Assembly (NCBI GenBank): GCA_021809365.1
Contig: JAKBAC010000097.1
Span: 1 to 13,146 of the forward strand
Direction of reading: 5' to 3'
Length of the DNA: 13,146 bases
DNA from: Planctomycetota bacterium
GTDB lineage: Bacteria > Planctomycetota > Phycisphaerae > WQYP01
Below, one piece after another: positions 7,011 through 13,146 of this stretch (position 1 is the stretch's first letter; each line of letters begins with the position of its first letter). Below the pieces are notes generated by a model that searched no databases, was not told the DNA's origin, and worked only from the letters and a program-made list of their open reading frames with translations. Made by a program: the position numbers and the translations under genes.

Positions 7011-7391
7011 AAACATCGGGTCACAATCCGTTACCTCGTGGTAAATTTCGTCATCGTATCCCAACCTCTGTGGCAAACCGTCGTTCCCTCGTCGCCTCAT
7101 CGCTAACCTCTGTTACCTCGTGGTTAATCCCGTCGTGGTCGTCGTCGCGTCGCATCTCTGTGGCCTCTGTGACCTCTGTGGCAAACCGTCTTTTCCTCCG
7201 TTTACCTCCGTTACCTCGTGGTAAATATCGTCGTCGCATCCCAACCTCTGTGATCTCTGTGCCCTCTGTGGCCAACCGTCGTTCCGTCGTCGTAATCGTC
7301 TTATCTTTGCGTTCTTTCGCTGCTTTGCGGTTCCAATATCCCGTTGAAAACGCGCGGTGCAAGCACACGCGGCTAAAATGAGATGGTACGC

Positions 7392-7419
7392 TACAAATCC
7401 TATTTGTACGCATTTTTTT
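7392..7419 (+). terminator. Weak terminator-like hairpin with T7 at the right edge of the island
   Basis: TACAAAT (7392-7398) pairs with ATTTGTA (7402-7408) over a 3-nt loop, and a run of seven T follows at 7413-7419. The stem is short and AT-rich, so termination would be weak. It lies just before the promoter at 7429-7456 and could insulate the giant gene from transcription out of the island. Confidence 0.3.
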
Positions 7420-7428
7420 GTTCACCAC

Positions 7429-7456
7429 TTGACACCATCATTCGCGTTGCTATATT
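7429..7456 (+). promoter_or_regulatory. Strong sigma70-type promoter for the giant repeat protein
   Basis: TTGACA (7429-7434) matches the -35 consensus exactly. After 16 nt comes TATATT (7451-7456), preceded by TG at 7448-7449 as in an extended -10. Transcription would begin near 7463, leaving a leader of about 170-240 nt before the two candidate start codons. The leader holds a small possible stem (TTTCCC 7497-7502 with GGGAAA 7519-7524) and a repeated CAGTTGGG (7504-7510 region and 7514-7521). Confidence 0.7.
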
Positions 7457-7613
7457 TTGACACATGAATTCTCCATGCCGGGAGTATTCATAAAATTTTC
7501 CCCAGTTGGGCGTCAGTTGGGAAAGAGAAAAAAATAGAAGTCTGTTCGATCCGCTTGAGGACAAGATGCGTGTCGACAGAAGGTCAATATAGGTTGCAGG
7601 AAAAGTTTTTCTG

Positions 7614-7706
7614 ACTTTTTTAGGAGTAGCCGCCATGTTGAGATCCCGTCGTTCCAACCGTCAATGTGCAAGTAACGCAATAACTTTTTCAGGAGAAGCC
7701 GCCATG
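7614..7706 (+). promoter_or_regulatory. Duplicated translation-initiation region, two SD-ATG blocks 69 nt apart
   Basis: Blocks 7614-7637 and 7683-7706 agree at 22 of 24 positions. Each consists of ACTTTTT, then AGGAG, then AGCCGCCATG. The ATGs at 7635 and 7704 are 69 nt apart, hence in the same frame, and no stop lies between them. Both Shine-Dalgarno sequences have the same 8-nt spacing after GGAG. The giant protein could therefore start at either codon, with 23 extra residues (MLRSRRSNRQ and onward, including the only Cys I noticed) in the longer form. Confidence 0.75.
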
Positions 7707-10700
7707 AACACGTCGAATCACCAGAATCGTAGTAACAACATTTCCAATCGCACCCGCAAATTTTCCGCGGGCAAGGCGTCGCTGGCATTGGCCGCGGCAC
7801 TGGCCGTGGCGGGGGTGGGCGCTGTCGCCCATGCTACCGATGTCCCCGCCAACTGGATTGGCAGCTCCGGTGCGCAATGGGGTACCAACACCAACTGGAG
7901 TTCCAGCACAGTGCCCAACAACGGTGTCGGTGCCGCATATAATGTGGACATCAACGGAGGCACCGGGAATGTCGACCTCGGTGGTGGTAGCTTTACCATT
8001 GGTTCGCTGGCCATGACTTCCGGCTTCACGATTGAGAGCACAGGTGCGAATGCCAACCTGACCATTGATCCATCCTCGCTGGTAACGCAGGTTGGCTCGA
8101 CTATTTCCGGAAACATATCCGCCAGCGCTAATTTCATTACACTTACATTTGGGTCCAATACCGCCACTACCGTGAATACCACCGTGTCGGGTTCGGTTCA
8201 GGGCTTCGTCCAACTGTTCGTTCTAGAACCGGGCGGCGTGGTCACGCTTTCCAACAGCAACAACACGTATAGCGCCGGCACATACATCGGCGGCGGCAGC
8301 ACCTTGAGCATCTCTCACGCCAACGGCCTGGGTACCGGCGTCGTGACCTTCGGCACCGGCATTGGAACTTTGGAATACACAGGCAGCTCCGGCACGATCG
8401 GCAACAATTTCCAACTCAACGGATTAGCAGGTAACAACGGTACTGTTGATGCCGGCGGCAGCGCCCTTGCACTATCGAGACAAATTTTCTCCAGCGGCAG
8501 TAACACACTGATGCTGCAAAATGGCACGTTTGCGATCTCTGGAGCCAACAATGTCTCGTTCCTCAAGGGCACCCTGCAAATCGGCAACGGCACCTTGGCC
8601 AGCACCGTGCAGTTCTCTTCCACCGGCAATCTGCCCAACGCCGCGGTGGGCATCACGCTGGATAAGGGCACGCTGGCCTACACCGGCAGCGGCAGCTACA
8701 CAGTGTCCAACGCCATCACTGATACCGCGGGCACCAACAACGCCATCGACGCCGGCGGAGCCACCACGGCCAACCCGCTGACCTTGAATGGCTTAATCAC
8801 CAACACCACCGGCACGCTGACGCTGCAAAATGGCACCATCGTGCTGGGCGATGCGAATAACGCGAACGGCGGGGGCTTCACCGGCGGCGCGCTGCAAATT
8901 GGAAATGGTACAGGCAGCAGCATTGCTGAGTTTAACCTGCAGGGCGATCTCCCCGCCACCACTGCTGGAATCTGGCTGAATAACGGCGAACTGCTTTTCA
9001 ATTCCAACACGACGGCGGGTGACGTGGTAACCATCGCCAACAATATCACGCTTTCCAATGCCACTGGCAGTGTGAATGTCATTGATGCCGGCGTTGTGGC
9101 CTTTAGCGGATCGGTCGCAAGCACCATCAACCTTTCCGGCAATCTGATCAACAGCGTCAGCGGCAATACCCTGCAATTGCAGGATGGCAACTTTACCCTT
9201 TCCGGAGCCAACAACACCAACTTTACCGCCGGTACCTTGGAACTCGGTAATGGCGGTGCGGATACCAGCACCGTGGTGAACTTTGCCTCGGGAGCCAATC
9301 TGCCCGGAGCCGGCGCTGATATTCTTCTCAATGGCGCCACGCTGCAATCCGGCGGCGGCGCACAAACCATCGCCAGCCTGATCACCGTCGGCGATGCGCC
9401 AACGACCAACACTATCGACGCCGCTGGAGGCTCGCTGGCCCTGACCAACACCATCACCGATACCGACGGCAGCACCCTGATTCTGCAAGATGGAACATTT
9501 ACTCTCTCCGGTAGTGCCACCAGCACCAACTTCACCAGCGGCACGCTGCAAATCGGCGATGGAACGCTGGCCACGACGGCCACCGTGAAGTTTTCCAGCG
9601 CCGGCAGCGTCCCCGGTGCCGGCGCGACGCTCGCACTTGATGATGGCACCTTCCAGTTTGGTGCCAACAATATAAATATCACCGCCGCCACAATCATTGA
9701 TGCCGCGGGAGGCAACTTTGACATCAATGGCCAGACCGGCTCCGAAATTTCAGGAGCCATGGACATTGTTGGTTTGTTAGGACTGGAAAATACCGCTGCC
9801 GGCGGCGGCGGGGTTCTTACTCTCTCAGGTAACAACACCGGTGCCGGTGGCGTCGATGTTCTGGATAATCTGACCGTTCGATTCACCAACAACAACGCTT
9901 TTGGAACCAGTGTGATCACACTCCTTGGCAATAACACACTGCAATTTGGCGCACCCAATCTGACCATGCACAATGAGGTGACGCTTAGCCCTGCTGCCGG
10001 CACAATTGATGTTGCCGGAACCACCGGTACTTGGGCCGGTCCTATTACCGGTACAGGCCCGTTGACGGTGAACAACAGCTCCGCCACTGCGGGTGAACTG
10101 ATCCTGACCAACGCGGGTAATAATTATACGGTTTTGTCCGGCCCGGCTACCATCATTGATGACGGTACCAGTGCCGGCCAGGTCACTTTGGCCCTGGAAA
10201 GCGGCGGCGTGCTTCCCAGCGGCGGCAACGTGCAGATCGGCTCCAAGGGCGAACTGCTGCTGGCTGACACGTCCACCTTCAGCCAAACCATCGGCTCACT
10301 TAACAGCATTGCGGCAACCTCCAACGTGACGCTGGACACCGGCAATACGTTGCAAGTCAATGGCGGTGGAGCCTTTGCCGGCAGCCTCAATGGCAATGGC
10401 GGTCTCATCGTGGATGGAACTGCGTCGGATACGCTTACGCTCACGGGCAATTTGGCCGGTTATGCCGGTTTGACCACCATCCAGAACAATGGTGTGCTCA
10501 ATATCAGCGCTGCTTCGGGTGTGACCGCGTCCAACGATCTGGCGTTCACGTTTGTCGCCGGAACTGGAACCGGCGGCATACTGGACTTGGGCCCCAGCCA
10601 GACCATCGGCGTGCTGACCTTGAGCAGCTCGGGCGTCGACGCAGATATTGTGAACGCCGGCGGCGCTGCCGCCAATACCCCGGTCACGTTAAATGGTGAA

Positions 10701-13146
10701 ATCATCTCATCTGGAACGGGTACCAACGCCCTGCAGCTTGAGAATGGCCACTTTGTTCTCACTAATTTCAACAATGCCACAGGATTCACCTCGGGAATAC
10801 TGGCAATCGGTGATGGAACTCATCCCACCGTCGTGCAGGTGCTCGCTTCCGCCAACGGTTTACAAAATGCCCTGCCCGCAACGGGCGTCGGAATCGCCCT
10901 TGATGACGGCACGTTCCAGTTCGGCGGCCCATCCATTAATGTTACCAACGCCATTGGCGTGACATCGGCCAGTTCAATGGATATCAATGGTCAGACTGGT
11001 GCGGAAATTTCCGGTGCTATCACGATCTCTACAGGTCTGACGCTGGAAAACACCGCCCTTGGCGGCGGAGGCACGCTGACGCTTTCCGGTGCCAACAGCG
11101 GAGCCAGCGGCGTTACAGTTGACAACGGTCTGACGGTGAACTTCACGCAGAGCAGCGCCTTCGGCATCGGCAGTGTTACGCTCGCCGCTGTCGGCGACGC
11201 CCTGCAATTTGGTGCCAACAACCTCAATATTACCAACGCTATTGCCGTTAAGGCCAACAGCAGTATCGACATCGCGGGTACCAACGGCTCGCAAGTCTCA
11301 AGCATTTTGTCTGGAGCCGGCAACCTGACCCTGGAAAACAGCAATGCCGGCCACGGCCTGAACACGCTGATTTTAGGCGGTTCCAGTGGCAGCTTCAGCG
11401 GCAACACCACGATCAACAATGGCCTGACGGTTCGCTTTACCAATACGAATGCCTTCGGCACCGGCTTAATTACGCTCAACGCCCCCGGCGATACGCTGCA
11501 ATATGGTTTCGCCGGCAGCCTTGGCAATAATGTGGATGTCGCCGCCAACAGCAACATCGACATCAATGGAAATACTGGAGCCACCTACGGTGGCGCGCTA
11601 AGCGGCCTAAGCGGCGCGGCTGATTTGACCCTGGAAAATTCCACCGGCCCCGGCGGAACGTTGAATTTCAATGGTAACAATTCCCCCTTCACCGGTAACA
11701 TGACGGTGGATAGCGGCTTGACGGTCAGCTTCACACAGAGCAGTGCGTTCGGTACTGGTGGCAGCGTCACACTCAATGCCCCCTCCGATGTGCTCCAATT
11801 TAATCAGAACAATCTGAACATCGCCAACAACCTGGCCCTGAATTCCACCGGCGGTGCCATCGATATTCAGGGCAACGCCAGCACCTGGTCCGGTGTCATC
11901 AGCGGCAATGATCTGACTGTGGAGAACTCCGGTGCCGCCCAAACTCTGACCCTTAATAAGGCCAATACCTACACCGGCGGCACCACCATCAACGCCAACA
12001 CCACGGTAGCCCTTGCCGGCAATGGCAGCATCGCGGCTTCCAGCGGCGTGAATCTGGCCGCCGGCACATCCGCTTTGGATATCTCCGGAATCACGTCCCC
12101 CGGCACCAGCATCACCAGCCTCGAAGGCGTTACAGGTTCGGGTGTGACCTTGGGCACGAAGACTTTGACGATTACCAATGGCAACGCCGTTGCGGGCAAC
12201 AACTTTGCAGGCGCTATCGGCGGCGCCGGTGGTTTGACCATCTCCGGTGGTGCTCAAACCCTTAGCGGTCCCAACACCTACACCGGTGATACCACTGTGA
12301 ATTCCGGCGAGGCTCTGACGATTTCAGGTTCAATCTATGGCGGTGCTTCCCGCGGCAATTTGATCGCCAACGGCAACGTTATTTTCAATAACGGCGTGAC
12401 CACCACCATTGACGCACTAAGTGGTACCGGAATCCTCGACTTGTCCGGCACGGCCACCACCCTGGACGTTACGGGCACCCCCAGCGGCTCCGGTGCAGGT
12501 GCCACCAGCAGCTTCGGCGGCACATTGATCGGTAACGGTGTGTTGGAAGCTTCCAATTCCATCTTGGACTTGACCGGCAATATCTCCGGCTTTACCGGCA
12601 GCCTGACCGCCACCAACAGCGGCAACATTGATGTCCTCAGCACCGGCCAACTTAGCGCACAGGCCAGTCTGAATGTTACCAATGATCACGCCATTACCCT
12701 GGCCTATGGCAACCTCAACGGCAATGCCGTGAACTTCAGCGGCAATGCCACCGCGGGCGATCTCTTCGTCACAGGCAGCCACCTCACGGGCATCTTGGGC
12801 AGCAACAGCAACGCAATTTCCATATTGGATACGGTCGCTGGTACCACCACCAACATCATCGACGGCGGCGGCAGCACCAATACCATGATCCTCGCCGGCG
12901 CTCTGACCAGTAACAACGGCACGGGGACCAACAATCTGCAATTGGAAAATGGCACCTTCGTGCTGCTTAACGCCAATAACAGCACCACCTTTACCGGCCA
13001 TGGCAATCTGCAAATCGGCGATGGGGCCGATGCCACCATCGCCCAGTTCAGTTCCGCCAACAATCTGCCCAACGCCGGTGTCGGCCTGACGCTCGACTTG
13101 GGCGAACTGGCCTATACGGGCAGCGGGGCCGCCACCGTGTCCAACA
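7704..13146 (+). CDS. Giant secreted beta-strand-repeat protein, autotransporter/PATR-like (incomplete at the right edge)
   Basis: The frame is open from 7704 to the window end, giving at least 1814 codons. Residues 1-44 form a signal peptide with a long polar, basic n-region (about 24 residues), a hydrophobic core ASLALAAALAVAGVGAVA and a likely cut after AHA44. The first mature segment (PANWIGSSGAQWGTNTNW) is typical of PEP-CTERM/autotransporter-type proteins of planctomycetes and verrucomicrobia. The rest is Gly/Asn/Thr/Ser-rich and predicts a long beta-helix. Segments such as LSGPNTYTGDTTVNSGE (about 1521-1537) and ANTYTGGTTINA (about 1420) fit the PATR (PF12951/TIGR02601) consensus. It probably acts outside the cell or on its surface, in adhesion or as a matrix protein. 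That role is inferred. Whether it ends in a beta-barrel, a PEP-CTERM anchor or another sorting tag cannot be seen. An in-frame start at 7635 is also possible. I noticed no Cys codon after 7704. Confidence 0.85.
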   Translation, partial: MNTSNHQNRSNNISNRTRKFSAGKASLALAAALAVAGVGAVAHATDVPANWIGSSGAQWGTNTNWSSSTVPNNGVGAAYNVDINGGTGNVDLGGGSFTIGSLAMTSGFTIESTGANANLTIDPSSLVTQVGSTISGNISASANFITLTFGSNTATTVNTTVSGSVQGFVQLFVLEPGGVVTLSNSNNTYSAGTYIGGGSTLSISHANGLGTGVVTFGTGIGTLEYTGSSGTIGNNFQLNGLAGNNGTVDAGGSALALSRQIFSSGSNTLMLQNGTFAISGANNVSFLKGTLQIGNGTLASTVQFSSTGNLPNAAVGITLDKGTLAYTGSGSYTVSNAITDTAGTNNAIDAGGATTANPLTLNGLITNTTGTLTLQNGTIVLGDANNANGGGFTGGALQIGNGTGSSIAEFNLQGDLPATTAGIWLNNGELLFNSNTTAGDVVTIANNITLSNATGSVNVIDAGVVAFSGSVASTINLSGNLINSVSGNTLQLQDGNFTLSGANNTNFTAGTLELGNGGADTSTVVNFASGANLPGAGADILLNGATLQSGGGAQTIASLITVGDAPTTNTIDAAGGSLALTNTITDTDGSTLILQDGTFTLSGSATSTNFTSGTLQIGDGTLATTATVKFSSAGSVPGAGATLALDDGTFQFGANNINITAATIIDAAGGNFDINGQTGSEISGAMDIVGLLGLENTAAGGGGVLTLSGNNTGAGGVDVLDNLTVRFTNNNAFGTSVITLLGNNTLQFGAPNLTMHNEVTLSPAAGTIDVAGTTGTWAGPITGTGPLTVNNSSATAGELILTNAGNNYTVLSGPATIIDDGTSAGQVTLALESGGVLPSGGNVQIGSKGELLLADTSTFSQTIGSLNSIAATSNVTLDTGNTLQVNGGGAFAGSLNGNGGLIVDGTASDTLTLTGNLAGYAGLTTIQNNGVLNISAASGVTASNDLAFTFVAGTGTGGILDLGPSQTIGVLTLSSSGVDADIVNAGGAAANTPVTLNGEIISSGTGTNALQLENGHFVLTNFNNATGFTSGILAIGDGTHPTVVQVLASANGLQNALPATGVGIALDDGTFQFGGPSINVTNAIGVTSASSMDINGQTGAEISGAITISTGLTLENTALGGGGTLTLSGANSGASGVTVDNGLTVNFTQSSAFGIGSVTLAAVGDALQFGANNLNITNAIAVKANSSIDIAGTNGSQVSSILSGAGNLTLENSNAGHGLNTLILGGSSGSFSGNTTINNGLTVRFTNTNAFGTGLITLNAPGDTLQYGFAGSLGNNVDVAANSNIDINGNTGATYGGALSGLSGAADLTLENSTGPGGTLNFNGNNSPFTGNMTVDSGLTVSFTQSSAFGTGGSVTLNAPSDVLQFNQNNLNIANNLALNSTGGAIDIQGNASTWSGVISGNDLTVENSGAAQTLTLNKANTYTGGTTINANTTVALAGNGSIAASSGVNLAAGTSALDISGITSPGTSITSLEGVTGSGVTLGTKTLTITNGNAVAGNNFAGAIGGAGGLTISGGAQTLSGPNTYTGDTTVNSGEALTISGSIYGGASRGNLIANGNVIFNNGVTTTIDALSGTGILDLSGTATTLDVTGTPSGSGAGATSSFGGTLIGNGVLEASNSILDLTGNISGFTGSLTATNSGNIDVLSTGQLSAQASLNVTNDHAITLAYGNLNGNAVNFSGNATAGDLFVTGSHLTGILGSNSNAISILDTVAGTTTNIIDGGGSTNTMILAGALTSNNGTGTNNLQLENGTFVLLNANNSTTFTGHGNLQIGDGADATIAQFSSANNLPNAGVGLTLDLGELAYTGSGAATVSN
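8508..9780 (+). repeat. Type A repeat array inside the giant gene (4 units)
   Basis: Units of about 102-118 residues start at residues 269, 372, 490 and 592 (positions 8508, 8817, 9171, 9477). Each opens with L-x-L-Q-[ND]-G-x-[FI], then a SGANN-like turn, then GTLQIGNGT (or GALQIGNGT, GTLELGNGG, GTLQIGDGT). Next comes a NLPNA/NLPGA-like step, and each ends near ID-A-GG. Single diverged copies occur again at residue 1010 (10731) and residue 1745 (12936). The last is cut by the window end and is strikingly close to unit 1 in the stretch NLPNAxVGxTLDxGxLAYTG. Confidence 0.75.
11043..11935 (+). repeat. Type B repeat array inside the giant gene
   Basis: Units of 96-100 residues begin at residues 1114, 1210, 1310 and 1406 (positions 11043, 11331, 11631, 11919), with an isolated copy at residue 694 (9783). 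The pattern is LENT-x-GGGGTLTLSG, then NGLTVxFTxxxAFGTG, then DxLQFGxNNLNI, then SxIDIxGxTG. The first half of each unit resembles the PATR consensus. Third-position differences between units are common while the amino acids agree, so the copies are old and kept under protein-level selection. Confidence 0.75.

Larger units (their letters stand above)
5454..7345. repeat. Intergenic island of short-period degenerate repeats, left and right parts in opposite orientation
   Basis: Nearly 1.9 kb is built from a small vocabulary of motifs with 7-9-nt periods. They are TAATGAG units (5454-5474), ACGAGCAACGAACAAC runs, CCACGAGGTAACGGAGG blocks, CACAGAG/CACAGAGGT nonamers (5599-5624), ACACAAAG/ACGACAC runs (5660-5685), CTGAAAA runs (6034-6069), CGCGGATTA/CGCGGATAG nonamers and GCAAAGGA/CGCAAAGA runs. 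ACG/CGACG-rich linkers join them. Left of about 6540 most motifs read as given. Right of about 6815 the same motifs appear as reverse complements, for example CTCTGTGG, TTACCTCGTGG and GTTGCTCGTT. The frames inside translate to monotonous peptides such as ATEVTEATE and are not believable proteins. Similar short nonamer repeats are known to me as intergenic sequence in other environmental bacterial genomes, but I know of no assigned function. Confidence 0.85.

Noticed and set aside
5454..7345. CRISPR array
   Set aside because: Repeats are short, degenerate, contiguous and in both orientations. There are no constant-length repeats with unique spacers and no cas genes.
7051..7428. Minus-strand frame of 125 codons with ATEVTEATE-type repeats
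   Set aside because: The periodic peptide is explained by the 9-nt CACAGAGGT units. It crosses motif and linker borders, and there is no supporting ribosome binding site or coding signature.
7464..7493. Nine-codon frame MNSPCREYS near the predicted transcription start
   Set aside because: It has no room for a ribosome binding site upstream and no regulatory residue run. It is likely chance.
5310..7700. Replication origin
   Set aside because: I found no convincing cluster of TTATCCACA-type DnaA boxes and no dnaA, dnaN or gyr genes. TTACCACA and TTTATCC words occur only as parts of the repeat motifs.
8696..10111. Long antisense frame of 471 codons opposite the giant gene, with several others up to 13072
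   Set aside because: These are shadows of the biased, stop-poor Gly/Asn/Thr/Ala codons of the plus-strand gene. The plus frame has the signal peptide, promoter, SD and family-like repeats.

Overview
The window looks like a bacterial chromosome segment of moderately high GC, most plausibly from a Planctomycetota (Phycisphaerae-like) or related PVC-group bacterium. The reasons are the long-form PurQ, the long-tailed signal peptide on a giant autotransporter-type beta-strand-repeat protein, and a very large intergenic island of short periodic repeats. This placement is an inference from gene style, not a search result.

Layout. Positions 1-205 (minus) hold the N-terminal part of an unrecognised protein that runs off the left edge. 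Positions 206-709 show no gene I can support. Positions 710-2590 (plus) encode a multi-pass GT-C type glycosyltransferase of the PMT/ArnT kind. Its stop codon lies inside a perfect 19-bp inverted repeat (2587-2632) that separates it from the convergent purQ-recJ pair. On the minus strand, purQ (5309-4494) is followed by recJ (4484-2643), only 9 nt downstream or 42 nt if a better-supported TTG start is used. The pair probably forms one transcription unit from a promoter near 5337-5366.

Between purQ and the divergent gene on the right lies a non-coding gap of about 2.3 kb (5310-7634). Most of it (about 5454-7345) is a mosaic of short 7-9-nt-period motifs joined by ACG/CGACG-rich linkers. Motifs in the left part read mostly in one orientation and those in the right part in the opposite one. 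Between them sits a roughly 211-bp imperfect palindrome (6561-6771). Several left-right pairs are long inverted repeats, the best about 105 bp. This island is the strongest candidate for an undescribed element here.

Right of the island a consensus-like promoter (7429-7456) drives a giant secreted protein. Its frame stays open from 7704 (or in frame from 7635) to the window end, at least 1814 residues. It has a signal peptide and many diverged beta-strand repeats of the passenger-associated (PATR/TIGR02601-like) kind, in two main unit types arranged in a higher-order pattern. Its initiation region is itself duplicated: two near-identical 24-nt blocks carrying a Shine-Dalgarno and ATG lie 69 nt apart in the same frame.

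The genes do not form one pathway. They are housekeeping genes (purine synthesis, DNA repair) next to two cell-envelope genes (a glycosyltransferase and a giant surface or secreted repeat protein).
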